Shown: piece by piece, positions 1 through 10,751 of the stretch
How the letters are laid out: each line of letters begins with the position of its first letter
Numbering within the stretch: position 1 is the stretch's first letter
NCBI GenBank assembly: GCA_029287535.1
Contig: JARFQY010000007.1
Span: forward strand, 1-64,000
Length of the DNA: 64,000 bases
Source: Filomicrobium sp.
GTDB taxonomy: Bacteria; Pseudomonadota; Alphaproteobacteria; Rhizobiales; Hyphomicrobiaceae
Reading direction: 5' to 3'
Translations under genes and position numbers: made by a program
Notes under the pieces: model-generated
What the model was told of the DNA's origin: nothing
Seen by the model: the letters and a program-made list of their open reading frames with translations, nothing else
The model's database searches: none

Positions 1-792
1 AAAAGCTGAAATGCCGCAAACGAAAAAATACCGCATGCGGCTTCATCACCATGCGCTTTTTAGGCGTTGTGCATGACGTCATTGCGACAAATAACGATTC
101 GCGCTTTTGCAAGACCCCGCCTGTGAATAAACCCAAAAAAAATAGAACAGGGGATGGGCATGAGCAAAGCATGATCCTGCTCCGAACAATCCGATTGAAG
201 CCGCAAAACAACGGTTCCAGGCGTTGTCCTGTGGAGTTCACCTGGCTGATCGTGTGCTCCCGCCAGGGCCTCTGCAGTCGGCAACATTGCTGCTGAAGTG
301 GAAGGCCATGGCACAATGTCGCAAACAGGCACTGTGACCAACACCGGCCATTGACGGCAACGTTCTGGCTCCGTCGATGTCATCAACTTCGACATCAAGG
401 GGCAACCGCTCACGTATGTCGAATGCGAAGCGACTTATGGCGAACAGCTGCGAGCCGACGCTGGTTGTGTATTGGCGGTAACCTCGACAATTCAGATTGA
501 AATCGCGCGGGCAGATTTGGCGAGTTCCATTATCCTCGGTGGTAACGCGCTTATTGCGCATCCGCGAGGACCCGGAAAAGTGTGCCTGCGACCACTTCCG
601 TTTTCTCGCTTGGGCAGCCGAGGTCTGGCCAATGCCGGGCCGGCGGTTGGAACCGGTGAAGGGGCCACCCTGGCGCCGACGCATAAGATTCTTGACGGCG
701 ACAACCAACCAGGTCCCGAAAACAACAAAAGACCAAAGCGGCGCTTTGGTCTTAGGAGTGGGAAGTAGTCAGGAAAAGTAACTGCCGTTCGG

Positions 793-825
793 AAACAGGC
801 CGCTGGATGAACCGGCGGCCTGTTT
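793..825 (-). terminator. Inverted repeat just downstream of the porin stop, likely terminator
   Basis: AAACAGGCCGC ... GCGGCCTGTTT, 11-bp perfect stem immediately 3' of the minus-strand porin ORF. Confidence 0.55.
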
Positions 826-836
826 TATGAGAACGT

Positions 837-1655
837 TTATGGAAGCGCGATGCTGGCCGAGAAGACGAACCGCTCGTCGCACAGTCCTTTGTCGGCGCAG
901 AAGTCGGCACCGTTGGAATCCGTGTCCCAATAGCGGAAGTCGAAGGTGAACTTCTCAACCGCAAGTGCCAGACCAGCATTCCAGTAAACATAGTCGAGGC
1001 TGCTGTCGTCGAAGTAATAGGCCCCAACCGTACCGTCGATCGTCGGCGTGAAGATGCCGATGCTCTGGAATTCGTAGCCAACGCTCATCTCAGGCGTCCA
1101 TGCCTGTCCGGATTCGGCGAACTGGTCCGGAGAATAGTAGACCGCACCGCTGAGGCTCAGGCCGCGGATGGAATAGCCCGCGCCGCCTTTGATTTCGACA
1201 TAGTCGAGATCCGCTCCGGCGAGGTCCTGGGCACCAGGATAAAGGTAGCCGATCACACCGAGATCAAACTCGACGGGGCCGAGTTTCGGCTTGATGCCGC
1301 CGTAGACATCCACTTCGACGGATGCATCGCCACTGCCTGGAGGAGGGCTTCCTTCGACGAAGTCGACGCCCGATGCCCACACACCCGTGTAGAACATGCC
1401 ATATGAGAAATCGACGCCACCCTGAACCGTTGGGTCTTCCAAGGTCTGCGAAATGCCGCGGAAAACGTAATCCGAAGTACCGCCGATGTTGAACGACCAT
1501 TCGAATTTGCGTCCGCTGTCAACGACAGGGGCATCTTTCACACTGCCGGCAGCCTCGCGGTTGTAAAAGTCACCTGCAGCAGCCGGAGTTGCGACGACGG
1601 CGCCAGCGACGGCCATCGCGACAACAGAGCTCATGAGTCCAATTTTTGTATGCAT
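837..1655 (-). CDS. TorF-like putative porin (outer membrane beta-barrel)
   Basis: Signal peptide (MHTKIGLMSSVVAMAVAGAVVATPAAA); 'FNIGGTSDYVFRGISQT..PTVQGGVDF' resembles the N-terminal motif of the TorF/Gcw_chp family. Confidence 0.8.
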   Translation of the reverse strand: MHTKIGLMSSVVAMAVAGAVVATPAAAGDFYNREAAGSVKDAPVVDSGRKFEWSFNIGGTSDYVFRGISQTLEDPTVQGGVDFSYGMFYTGVWASGVDFVEGSPPPGSGDASVEVDVYGGIKPKLGPVEFDLGVIGYLYPGAQDLAGADLDYVEIKGGAGYSIRGLSLSGAVYYSPDQFAESGQAWTPEMSVGYEFQSIGIFTPTIDGTVGAYYFDDSSLDYVYWNAGLALAVEKFTFDFRYWDTDSNGADFCADKGLCDERFVFSASIALP

Positions 1656-2048
1656 AATCTGTAAACCCCCAGTTTCATTGCAGGTGTGAATGTCTCTATT
1701 CGCTGCCAGGAGCCCCCGTCAGGTTGAGCTATGAACAATCCCACCGTTAAACGTAAGAAACTGCATTCGCGTCTGATTCACAACGACAACGAGTACATCG
1801 CCCGCATTAGCAAAGTCGTTTGTAGTTAGAGCGCAACAAATCCGAGATTCTGACCAAGGACTGCGCACGGTGCTTCCAATCCACTCGTGTGGAATACTTG
1901 GAAAACGACTCAAAACTGGGCGATGTGCCTAAAAAGTAACCATCATCAGGTGTCGGAGGGTATTGCTCACATCTTAATTTGAACTGGTCCTGATTCATCA
2001 GCACCTCGTTATGGTTGTCCGAAAGCATGAATGACGGGTGACAGAACA

Positions 2049-2792
2049 ATGGCTCAGCGGTCAATCAACACACTTCAAACGGCTCTGGTCACCGGGGCTG
2101 CGCGCCGCATTGGCCGCGCAATCGCGCTGGCGCTTGCCGCTGAAGGGTGGCAAGTGGCGATTCATCACAATTCGTCCGGCGAAGAGGCCCAGCGGCTAGC
2201 CGATGAGATTCAAGCTACGGGCGGCCGCGCGGGCGTACTCCAGGGTGATCTCTCCAAAATCGAAGACGTCACGGGACTTATCGGCAAGTGCGCGGAAAGG
2301 TTTGGGGCGCCGACGTGCCTGGTCAATAACGCCTCCACCTTTCTTGAAGACACACCCCAGAACCTGAAACCTGAAGTCTGGGACCGGCATATCAACACGA
2401 ACCTGCGTGCGCCCATATTCCTCGCCACGTCATTTGCGAGCCATCTCCCAGAGAATGCTCAGGGCAATATCATCAACATTATCGACCAGCGCGTCTTGAG
2501 GCCCTCGCCCGAATTCTTCTCCTATACGGTCTCCAAGGCCGCCCTATGGAACGCCACCCGCACCCTCGCGCAGGCGCTGGCGCCACGCATTCGCGTGAAC
2601 GCCGTTTCGCCTGGCCCCGTCCTTCAGAGCATCCACCAAAGCAAGGAGGATTTTGACAAAGAGGTCGCGAGCACATTGTTGAAGCGTGCCTGCCCGCCCG
2701 AAGAAATCGCCGATGCTGTGCTTTTCATCCTGTCTTCACCTTCAAAGACCGGGCAGATGATCACACTCGACAGCGGCCAGCACCTGGCGTAA
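2049..2792 (+). CDS. SDR family oxidoreductase (FolM / pteridine reductase-like)
   Basis: ALVTGAARRIGRAIA Rossmann motif, NNAS, YTVSKAAL catalytic YxxxK; internal ATG at 2049 preferred over the 2031 start in the track. Confidence 0.8.
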   Translation: MAQRSINTLQTALVTGAARRIGRAIALALAAEGWQVAIHHNSSGEEAQRLADEIQATGGRAGVLQGDLSKIEDVTGLIGKCAERFGAPTCLVNNASTFLEDTPQNLKPEVWDRHINTNLRAPIFLATSFASHLPENAQGNIINIIDQRVLRPSPEFFSYTVSKAALWNATRTLAQALAPRIRVNAVSPGPVLQSIHQSKEDFDKEVASTLLKRACPPEEIADAVLFILSSPSKTGQMITLDSGQHLA

Positions 2793-3051
2793 CCGCGTAC
2801 ACCGGCCGGACTGCCGGCTCGGCCGGACATCGGTCCGGATCCTGGCCGCGTTCACCGAACAGCAGGCCTTCCGCCACATTTCCTCCCAAGCCTGCCCAAA
2901 CTCATGCCCCATTGATCAATCAAAGTTTTCAATGGACGGGGGCGAATCGTCCGGCACTTGTAAACCAACCGTTAAACTTAACGAATTATGACAACAGGGT
3001 GCGACGATTGCCCTTACGCCCGCGTTGTCAGTTTCCGCCTGAAGGTGCCAC

Positions 3052-4209
3052 ATGCTGAGCCGATCCGGAGTCTTCATTCTCGCTGCCGCAACCGCGGCAT
3101 TGAGTTCACCAGTTTTCGCCGCTTCTCTGCCGGCAATCAAAACAACAGCCTCCAATCAGGTTCCCGCCTGCACGACACCGGGCCGCCTGGGCAGTTTTCT
3201 GAAGTCTCGCCACCCCTCGCTGGACCGCCGCTTCGAAGATATCGCCATGTACTACATGCGTCATGGTGAAGACCTTGGCATTCGCTGGGATATGGCCTTC
3301 TACCAGATGGTCGTTGAGACAAACACGCTGCGCTACACCGGCGATGTGGACGCCGACCAGAACAACTTCGCCGGCCTCGGTGCAACCGGTGGTGGCGTCA
3401 AGGGTGAGTACTTCAAGACAGTCTCCGATGGCGTTCGCGCGCACCTCGAACATGTTCTGATGTACACGGGAACCCACATCGAGAACCCGGTCGCCGAACG
3501 GACGCGCAAGGTTCAGGAATGGAAGATTCTTGTCCCCTATCGCCGCTCCATTCGTGGTCCCCTCACATACACTCACATCGGCCGCAAATGGGCTCCCAAC
3601 GACCGCGGTTATTCCGCCGATATCAAAGCAATTTCGGACGTATTCATGCGGTCGTTCTGCAATATCCCGGATCCCCGTCCAGAGTGGGTTGCTCTTGCTC
3701 GCGGTGAACGCGGCAAAGCCGTTGCCAGCAAACAGAAGGCAACGTCTGCACCGACCATTGAAGTCGTCGACAAGCCGAAGTTGGACACCACCGAGCAACG
3801 CTCGGCACTTGGCGCAGGCTCTCTCATAGGATTGTCCCAGTCCGCCAAGACCGCTCAAGAGATGGCCGCAAGCGAGACACCGACGGTCATCAACGCCGTT
3901 GATGACAAAAAGCAGAATGCCGAACCGGTCAAAACCGCAATGGCCGGCAACCAGGCCAAGCAGCTGAAGCCCGTGGAGGGCAAGTGCCGGGTCTGGACCG
4001 CAAGCTATGGCGGCTCCAAGGCCATCATCATCAAGGCGCCAGGCAATGGCATGACCAATTTCACCGTTCTCGACGTTCATGCCGGCAAAGAGAAGCGAGA
4101 AGCGGACGCCTACATCGCGGCTTATGCTAAGGGCGGTAAGACGATCGGCGAGTTTCCAAGCCCGACGGCTGCTCTCGATAAGGCATTCGAGCTCTGCCCC
4201 GAGAAATAG
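3052..4209 (+). CDS. Secreted glucosaminidase-domain protein (putative peptidoglycan hydrolase)
   Basis: Signal peptide; 'DLGIRWDMAFYQMVVETNTLRYTGDVDADQNNFAGLGATGGGVKGEYFKTVSDGVRAHLEH' resembles Bax/FlgJ-type glucosaminidase domains. Confidence 0.7.
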   Translation: MLSRSGVFILAAATAALSSPVFAASLPAIKTTASNQVPACTTPGRLGSFLKSRHPSLDRRFEDIAMYYMRHGEDLGIRWDMAFYQMVVETNTLRYTGDVDADQNNFAGLGATGGGVKGEYFKTVSDGVRAHLEHVLMYTGTHIENPVAERTRKVQEWKILVPYRRSIRGPLTYTHIGRKWAPNDRGYSADIKAISDVFMRSFCNIPDPRPEWVALARGERGKAVASKQKATSAPTIEVVDKPKLDTTEQRSALGAGSLIGLSQSAKTAQEMAASETPTVINAVDDKKQNAEPVKTAMAGNQAKQLKPVEGKCRVWTASYGGSKAIIIKAPGNGMTNFTVLDVHAGKEKREADAYIAAYAKGGKTIGEFPSPTAALDKAFELCPEK

Positions 4210-4241
4210 CCCATTCACCGGGCAGCTAAGGATTTAAGAAG

Positions 4242-4275
4242 CGCGCGGCCACGAGTTATCGGCCGCGCGTTTTTC
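4242..4275 (+). terminator. Rho-independent terminator
   Basis: CGCGCGGCC-ACGAGTTATC-GGCCGCGCG followed by TTTTT. Confidence 0.8.
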
Positions 4276-4537
4276 TGTGGCCTCTCAAGGAGCTAGCAGC
4301 CAGATCCGCGGCAGATCATTTTTCAATTGCGCCGCTATCTGATTTGGACAATATCTGGTCGTGTGCTGCTCCGCACAATCACTTTCAAAAACTGGAGCCT
4401 ACCGACTCTCGTACAATAATTGCCGCAACGGGAACGAAAACTCGCGTCGGCGAGGCCGAAAAAACAACCCGGGCGGCCTGCTCGAAGAGAGTTCCTAACC
4501 AGATGCACGGTGAAGGACCAGAAGAAGAACCGCTGCC

Positions 4538-5035
4538 ATGGACTTTCGCTCCCACATCATCGGACGCATACCCAAACTGACACGCATAACGCGCCCGGAA
4601 GACGTCGATGAAGTCGACTTTGTCGATGGATTGGCCGAAGTCGAAGTGCCAGTCCGATTGCTTGATTTGGTCCCTCTAAAACATTCCGAACGACTGAATA
4701 GTCCAAGATTACAGCGGCTTATTCGGTCAATCCGAAGCGAGGGGTATTCGAGCCTTGAACCAATCGTCTGTCGCGTCGGTGCCTTGGGAAACTGGGTCGT
4801 TATCGACGGTGGGCACCGAATTACCGCCGCAAAGCTCGTGTCGCAGGAGTTCTTCACCAATCTGTTCGGCGGCAAAGTCGGCGACCTGACATTCATTCTC
4901 TTTCAGACACCGATGAGCTACTCCAAACTACGTCCTAAACTCGACAGCGACAGCGAAGGTCCCGACCGTCGCTACCGCGCGAAGCCGGCTTCCCGCAAGA
5001 AGCGCAAATCCCGCAAGGGCAAGAAGAAACACTAA
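4538..5035 (+). CDS. Stand-alone ParB/sulfiredoxin-like N-terminal domain protein with basic tail
   Basis: 'VRLLDLVPLKHSER...LIRSIRSEGYSSLEPIVCRVGALGNWVVIDGGHRITAAK' ParB-like boxes; C-terminus RKKRKSRKGKKKH. Confidence 0.6.
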   Translation: MDFRSHIIGRIPKLTRITRPEDVDEVDFVDGLAEVEVPVRLLDLVPLKHSERLNSPRLQRLIRSIRSEGYSSLEPIVCRVGALGNWVVIDGGHRITAAKLVSQEFFTNLFGGKVGDLTFILFQTPMSYSKLRPKLDSDSEGPDRRYRAKPASRKKRKSRKGKKKH

Positions 5036-5235
5036 GGCTTCACCGCCCGCGACGCGCATCCGAATGTTTGACGGTCATGTCCAGCGACGCCTGAAGGGTT
5101 GGGTCGTCGACCTCATTGCATCGAGTTTGGCTCTGCAGGAGTTCCTGGCTCGAACGGAATGCCTTGAACAAGCCGCTGGCGGATTTCTTGGCAGCGCGCC
5201 GTTTCTCAGAGGTCAAGGATGCATCGCCGTTGTGA

Positions 5236-6276
5236 CTAGCGAGCCGCCCCGCCTCCGGCTTCAGGACCAAGATACTTGACCGCCGCGGTCGAAAGCGCAC
5301 CACCGACAACACACGGGATGCCAAGCGCCACCTGGCCCAAGGCACTGGCGACGACGCACCCCACAGCCAGGGCGGTCGTGCCGTAGCTGCCATACTTCGA
5401 CCAGTCACGCGCGCTCCTCGGGCCCTTCGCACGCAACTCATCAATCCGTTTCAGCGCGTCCTCGCGAAGCCTTCCGATCTCGTATAGCTCGGCCGCCTGG
5501 ATCACTTCACGCAATTGCCGGCGCACGTCTTGCTCTTGATGGTTCATCTGCACCTTTGCCAAGTCGAGCAGATTCTTGTCGCGCGCCGCGTTGCTGGCGA
5601 ACGTCCACTTGGCCATCGAGCCAATGGTCAGCTTCTCAACGTCGTCTTCGTCATCCGCCCAAGCCAGAGCCGAGATGATGCGGATCCCTGGCTCCCAGGC
5701 TCCCGTCGCGAAGTAGTAGCCCCAGTGCACGTCGATGACGAACGGGTCATCCATGGTCAGATCGCCAAGAACCTTGCCGTTACCGAATAGGTACTTGCGA
5801 ATAAGCACCTTGCGCGCCGGCATACGCTCAACGAACTGGCCAAGAAGCTCCTTCCAGTCAGGAAGGCCCGAAAACACGATCGCCTTGATCAGGACGACCT
5901 GTTCCACCGGCGGCATGGGAAACATCTCAGAGATGAGTTCAGGCGCCTTCACCTGGTTTTCGCCGATCACGCCGGCAATGAACCCGGTGTAGACCCCGGC
6001 CTTTTCCGGATCCTTGATGACGCCGGTTCGCACCATCGCCTTGACCAGGGTGGGGACCCGCTCGGGCTGCTTGTTTTCCCGATAACCGTTGATGAACCGT
6101 AGGATGTCCTCCTGTTTCGCGAAGCCATCGCCTGCCGGTGCGGGTTTGTCTTGCAGCGGAGTGGCCGGACTCTGAAAGGTGTATGGCTGCGCGAAAGCCG
6201 CGCCCGCCCACAGGCAGACCAGCCATGTCAGGGTCAACTGAAGAACTAAGGCGCTACGGCGCGTGGCGCGAACCAT
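5236..6276 (-). CDS. Hypothetical secreted protein
   Basis: 346-aa ORF with signal peptide ([18 protein letters not shown]), divergent from uvrC. Confidence 0.7.
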   Translation of the reverse strand: MVRATRRSALVLQLTLTWLVCLWAGAAFAQPYTFQSPATPLQDKPAPAGDGFAKQEDILRFINGYRENKQPERVPTLVKAMVRTGVIKDPEKAGVYTGFIAGVIGENQVKAPELISEMFPMPPVEQVVLIKAIVFSGLPDWKELLGQFVERMPARKVLIRKYLFGNGKVLGDLTMDDPFVIDVHWGYYFATGAWEPGIRIISALAWADDEDDVEKLTIGSMAKWTFASNAARDKNLLDLAKVQMNHQEQDVRRQLREVIQAAELYEIGRLREDALKRIDELRAKGPRSARDWSKYGSYGTTALAVGCVVASALGQVALGIPCVVGGALSTAAVKYLGPEAGGGAAR

Positions 6277-6404
6277 GGTCAGTTACCAATCAAAAGTCAT
6301 TTGGGCCGATTGAAATACCCGTAATCCGGCCCTTTTGCGGCTCGTCCGGCAGCTCCTGGTCACGATCACTTGACGGCCCGTCCGCCACGGCCAATCTTCG
6401 CCCC

Positions 6405-8408
6405 ATGCCCAAGCCGCCCCCAGAACAAACCCGGACCGAACCGGAGACCGTGCCCCTTGGCGTTCCAGCGCCTGAAGCTGAGCAGCGTCGCACCGGCCCC
6501 CAGGTTATCGCCGAGTACGTCAAAACGCTTCCCTCGGGGCCTGGTGTCTACCGCATGCTGAATTCCGACGGCGACGTAATTTACGTCGGTAAGGCGCGTT
6601 CGCTCAAGGCGCGTGTTTCGAACTATGCACGTCTTGGCGGGCATACCAACCGTATAGCCCGGATGATCGCCGCCACGGCCTCCATGGAGTTCGTCACTGT
6701 CCGCACCGAAGCCGAGGCGCTGCTGCTGGAAGCCAATCTGATCAAGCGCTTCAGGCCCCGATTCAACGTGCTGATGCGCGACGACAAGTCATTCCCTTAT
6801 ATCCTTATGGCACGAGACCACGCCGCACCACGCATCCTGAAGCACCGTGGCGCGCGCAACCGCAAGGGTGATTACTTTGGTCCGTTCGCGTCCGCCGGTG
6901 CCGTCAACCGCACTATCGGCATGCTCCAACGCGTGTTCCTACTGCGCACCTGCTCCGACAGCGAATACGAAAATCGAACGCGACCCTGCATGCTTTGGCA
7001 GATCAAGCGGTGTTCAGCGCCGTGCACCGGCGAAGTCAGCATGGAGGAGTATGCCAAGCAGGTCGATGAGGCGGTTCGCTTCCTCCGAGGCGAAAGCCAA
7101 AACGTCCGTGAGAAATACCAGCAGCTCATGACCGAGGCCGCCGACAACCTCGAATTCGAACGCGCCGCCAAGTACCGAAACCGTTTATGGGCATTGGCTC
7201 ACGTCACGTCGGACCAAACGATCAGCGCGGCGGGCATCGAGGAAGCCGATGTCTTTGCTGCTCACCAAGAGGGCGGACAGACGTGCATCCAGGTCTTCTT
7301 CTTCCGCACCGGTCAGAACTGGGGCAACCGCGCCTACTTCCCGAGAGCCGATCGTTCTTTGGAGCCAAGTGAAGTGCTCGCGTCGTTTATCGCCCAGTTT
7401 TATGATGACAAGCCGGTCCCGCGTCTCATCCTGACATCGCATGAACTTCCCGAACGCGATCTGATGGCCGAAGCACTGACGACAAAGGCCGCCCGCAAGG
7501 TTGAGATCTCAAACCCAAAGCGCGGCGGCAAGACCGACCTGGTCGCACACGCCACCGACAACGCACGCGAGGCCTTACAAAGAAAACTCTCCGAGACGGC
7601 CTCGCAAACCGCGCTCATGAAGGGATTGGCCGAACGCTTCGGTCTGCCGCAGGCACCGCGACGCATTGAGGTCTACGATAACTCCCATATCTCCGGAACC
7701 GATGCCATCGGGGCGATGATCGTCGCCGGCCCGGAAGGCTTCGCCAAGAACCAGTACCGCAAGTTCAACATCAAGTCGCAGACTGTCACGCCAGGCGACG
7801 ATTACGCGATGATGCGCGAAGTCCTAACGCGCCGCTTCAAACGCCTCGCCTCGGATACCGCAGACTCCGTTTCCTCGACGGTGCAAGCTCCGAAAAACGA
7901 AACCGGAACTGGCCAGGACGGTGACGAAGATATCCTGCAGTCGGTGCCAACGAGACCCGATCTCATTCTCATCGATGGCGGTGCCGGCCAGCTTGCTGTG
8001 GCCCGCCAGGCGATGGACGAAGCCGGCATCTCGGATATCGCCGTCATAGGTGTCGCCAAAGGTCCCGAGCGCGACGCCGGCCGGGAGCACTTCCATATCC
8101 CAGGCGAGATGCGCCCACGCATGCTCGAACCCCGCGACCCGGTACTCTACTTCGTGCAGCGCCTGCGCGACGAAGCCCACCGGTTCGCCATTGGCTCTCA
8201 CCGCAGCAAGCGCGCCAAAGGTCTCAGCAGCAATCCGCTCGATGAAATCCCTGGCATCGGCCCAACGCGCAGGCGTGCACTATTACGCCATTTCGGATCC
8301 GCCAAGGCGGTCTCACGGGCCGCCATGGAAGACCTTAAGGCGGTAAGCGGCATCTCCGCTGAAATGGCCCAGAAGATCTACGACTTTTTCCATGAGAAGC
8401 GCGGCTGA
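6405..8408 (+). CDS. uvrC: Excinuclease ABC subunit C
   Basis: GIY-YIG domain '[34 protein letters not shown]', UvrC homology region '[12 protein letters not shown]', C-terminal HhH '[20 protein letters not shown]'; ATG 6405 preferred over 6138. Confidence 0.95.
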   Translation: MPKPPPEQTRTEPETVPLGVPAPEAEQRRTGPQVIAEYVKTLPSGPGVYRMLNSDGDVIYVGKARSLKARVSNYARLGGHTNRIARMIAATASMEFVTVRTEAEALLLEANLIKRFRPRFNVLMRDDKSFPYILMARDHAAPRILKHRGARNRKGDYFGPFASAGAVNRTIGMLQRVFLLRTCSDSEYENRTRPCMLWQIKRCSAPCTGEVSMEEYAKQVDEAVRFLRGESQNVREKYQQLMTEAADNLEFERAAKYRNRLWALAHVTSDQTISAAGIEEADVFAAHQEGGQTCIQVFFFRTGQNWGNRAYFPRADRSLEPSEVLASFIAQFYDDKPVPRLILTSHELPERDLMAEALTTKAARKVEISNPKRGGKTDLVAHATDNAREALQRKLSETASQTALMKGLAERFGLPQAPRRIEVYDNSHISGTDAIGAMIVAGPEGFAKNQYRKFNIKSQTVTPGDDYAMMREVLTRRFKRLASDTADSVSSTVQAPKNETGTGQDGDEDILQSVPTRPDLILIDGGAGQLAVARQAMDEAGISDIAVIGVAKGPERDAGREHFHIPGEMRPRMLEPRDPVLYFVQRLRDEAHRFAIGSHRSKRAKGLSSNPLDEIPGIGPTRRRALLRHFGSAKAVSRAAMEDLKAVSGISAEMAQKIYDFFHEKRG

Positions 8409-8606
8409 TACCGGCGCCGCGCTCAAGACAAAATTAACTGGAAAAGCCGATCGCGTTGGAACTTGTGTCACACCCGCGTGTAAGCGTTCATCCAACGTTC
8501 AACTTCGGCAGAAATACTGTCGGACACTGCCAGGTCACAAACCACGGGGACTGCCGGCCTTGGCAACGGGGTAGGGAATAAAGCTCTACAGCTAGGAGAC
8601 CAATTG

Positions 8607-8939
8607 ATGAAGACACTTGGCTTGCTGCTCGCGGCAATGATCATTTCGCTTGCCTTCGCAGCCCACCAACCCGCTGAAGCCGGTGCCATAGCGGCCACCG
8701 GACTGATGACATCCAATATCGCCCCAGGAACCGCCAGCGGCCTCGTGCATAAAACGCATGGTTGGCACTGCCGGGCGCGTCGCGGCTATGTACCCCGGCT
8801 CGGCTACCGGGCCTGGCATCGCCATGAGCGTGCTTGCCGTCGCCGGAGCCGCTGCTACCGTCGCAACGCTGTCTGTCGTAATCGCTGGGGGTATGGTGGG
8901 CGCTACCGGCGCTGCATGGCGCGCGGCCGCTGCTACTGA
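8607..8939 (+). CDS. Small secreted Arg/Cys-rich protein
   Basis: Signal peptide MKTLGLLLAAMIISLAFAAHQPAEA, then an Arg-rich domain with several Cys (HCRARRGYVPRL...RRCMARGRCY). Confidence 0.6.
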   Translation: MKTLGLLLAAMIISLAFAAHQPAEAGAIAATGLMTSNIAPGTASGLVHKTHGWHCRARRGYVPRLGYRAWHRHERACRRRSRCYRRNAVCRNRWGYGGRYRRCMARGRCY

Positions 8940-8963
8940 TCGACGCGCATCTCAAGAAAACCC

Positions 8964-8999
8964 GCCGGGTGGCACTCTGTGCCGCCCGGCTCTTCTTTT
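8964..8999 (+). terminator. Rho-independent terminator
   Basis: GCCGGGTGGCAC-TCT-GTGCCGCCCGGC followed by TCTTCTTTT. Confidence 0.8.
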
Positions 9000-9251
9000 G
9001 CACTCGCGAACGCCTCTTGCGCACAGTGGACATGCGATTTGATGAGTGAGCATACCCTTTGGGCGACGGTCATCGGCCACAGCGAGGTGGCTGATTAGAA
9101 GTGCATTTGCCTATCCAGCGGCGGTTTGTCATTTCGATCGATGGCAATGCCTGCCTGACAGTCTTCTGCGAAACTTGCATTGACCCATCCCGGTCCAATG
9201 CCTAGAGCCTGTTGCATCGATCTCAGATAGCGGCAACTGGTTTCACACCCC

Positions 9252-9851
9252 ATGCTTCAGACGTCACCGCATTCGCGGCCACTCATAAACCTACCGAATG
9301 CACTGACCATCGGCCGCATCATTGCCGTACCGGTCTTTGTTGCCGTGATGTACTTTCTGGAGGGCGACTTCGGCCGCTGGATTGCTCTGGCACTGTTCGC
9401 GGCGGCCTCGATTACTGATTGGCTTGATGGTCACCTGGCGAGAGCCTGGCAGCAACAGTCGCGTTTCGGGGCCATGCTCGACCCGATCGCCGACAAATTG
9501 CTCGTTGCCGCGGCTTTGATGATGCTCGTCGCCAACGGCACCGTCACCGGCCTTCACGTATTCGCGGCCCTAATCATTCTGTCCCGCGAAATCCTGGTGT
9601 CCGGCCTGCGGGAGTTCCTGGCCTCGTTGAACGCAATAGTGCACGTCACTCGGCTTGCAAAATGGAAGACGGCAATCCAGATGCTGGCTATCGGTCTATT
9701 AATCGCGGGACCGGCGGCTGAGCGGATCGTGCCCGGCACTGAGGCCGTAGGGTTGGCCTTGCTCTGGTTGGCCGCAGTGCTTACGCTCTGGACAGGCAGT
9801 GATTATCTCGTCGCCGCCATTAAACACGCATCCGGCGACGAAGGGAGCTGA
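9252..9851 (+). CDS. pgsA: CDP-diacylglycerol--glycerol-3-phosphate 3-phosphatidyltransferase
   Basis: 'LPNALTIGRIIAVPVF', CDP-alcohol phosphotransferase motif 'DWLDGHLARAWQQQSRFGAMLDPIADK'. Confidence 0.92.
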   Translation: MLQTSPHSRPLINLPNALTIGRIIAVPVFVAVMYFLEGDFGRWIALALFAAASITDWLDGHLARAWQQQSRFGAMLDPIADKLLVAAALMMLVANGTVTGLHVFAALIILSREILVSGLREFLASLNAIVHVTRLAKWKTAIQMLAIGLLIAGPAAERIVPGTEAVGLALLWLAAVLTLWTGSDYLVAAIKHASGDEGS

Positions 9852-9860
9852 CGGCAAGAC

Positions 9861-10139
9861 ATGACCTCGGGCCAGAATACGAACACCATAACGCTGCGTT
9901 ACTTTGCCTGGGTCCGCGAGAAGGTCGGGCTCGCCGAGGAGGAGGTTAGCTTGCCCGCGGATGTCGCGACCGTTGGCGAGCTTATGAAGTGGCTTCAGGC
10001 CCGCGGCGAGACCTATCAGGCGGCCTTCGCAAAACCCGAGATCATTCGCGCCGCCCTCGACCAGACTCATGCACGCGCCGACGCACCCATCGGCAGCGCC
10101 CGCGAAATCGCCTTCTTTCCGCCCGTGACAGGGGGTTGA
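9861..10139 (+). CDS. moaD: Molybdopterin converting factor subunit 1 (MoaD)
   Basis: 'ITLRYFAWVREKVGLAEEEVSLP', ubiquitin-like fold ending FFPPVTGG. Confidence 0.9.
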   Translation: MTSGQNTNTITLRYFAWVREKVGLAEEEVSLPADVATVGELMKWLQARGETYQAAFAKPEIIRAALDQTHARADAPIGSAREIAFFPPVTGG

Positions 10140-10142
10140 GCC

Positions 10143-10619
10143 ATGAGCGTACGCGTCCAGTCCGAGGACTTCGATATTGGCACCGAGATTTCCGCCTTGA
10201 CGGATCATCGCTCTGATATCGGCGCGGTTGTTACTTTCACGGGGACCGTGCGCGGAAGCGCGGGCGGGGCTCCGATAACCTCGATGACGCTCGAGCACTA
10301 TCCAGGCATGACAGAAGCAGAACTTGCTCGTGTTGAGGCGGAAGCCAACGCCCGCTGGCCGCTCTCGGCAAGTCTGATCGTTCATCGTATCGGCGAACTT
10401 CATCCCGGCGACAACATCGTTCTGGTGGTGACCGCTTCGGCGCATCGCCATGCTGCATTCGAGGCCGCAGAGTTCTTGATGGACTACCTGAAGTCGCACG
10501 CGCCCTTCTGGAAAAAGGAAGCCAGACCCGACGGGACCTGCAGTTGGGTGGATGCGCGAGAGACTGACGCCGCCGCGCTACAGCGCTGGCAGAAGTCCCC
10601 GTCGAAAGCCGCTGAATAA
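10143..10619 (+). CDS. moaE: Molybdopterin synthase catalytic subunit (MoaE)
   Basis: 'GAVVTFTGTVRG...LEHYPGMTEAEL...HRIGELHPGDNIVLVVTASAHRHAAFEAAEFLMDYLKSHAPFWKKE'. Confidence 0.93.
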   Translation: MSVRVQSEDFDIGTEISALTDHRSDIGAVVTFTGTVRGSAGGAPITSMTLEHYPGMTEAELARVEAEANARWPLSASLIVHRIGELHPGDNIVLVVTASAHRHAAFEAAEFLMDYLKSHAPFWKKEARPDGTCSWVDARETDAAALQRWQKSPSKAAE

Positions 10620-10751
10620 GAAAATATTTACGATTTTTTCTGCGCGATTCGGTTAGTGGAGCATTAATCTTAACCCTTCGTTTACCCCCGCCCGTCAAAA
10701 TCACAACAGTGCCCGATGGCGTCCTGGAAATAGCCATCTTCTGCGACGAGT

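Noticed and set aside
1-780. Overlapping short ORFs on both strands at the left edge, plus the perfect 9-bp inverted repeat GACCAAAGC-GGC-GCTTTGGTC at 731-751
   Set aside because: No protein-like motif in any frame; repeat lacks a T-run; insufficient support.
3106-4218. 370-aa antisense ORF opposite the glucosaminidase gene
   Set aside because: Shadow ORF of a high-GC coding region; the plus-strand ORF has a signal peptide and domain motifs.
6138-6404. N-terminal extension of the uvrC ORF in the track
   Set aside because: Overlaps the divergent secreted protein gene; UvrC homology starts after the ATG at 6405.
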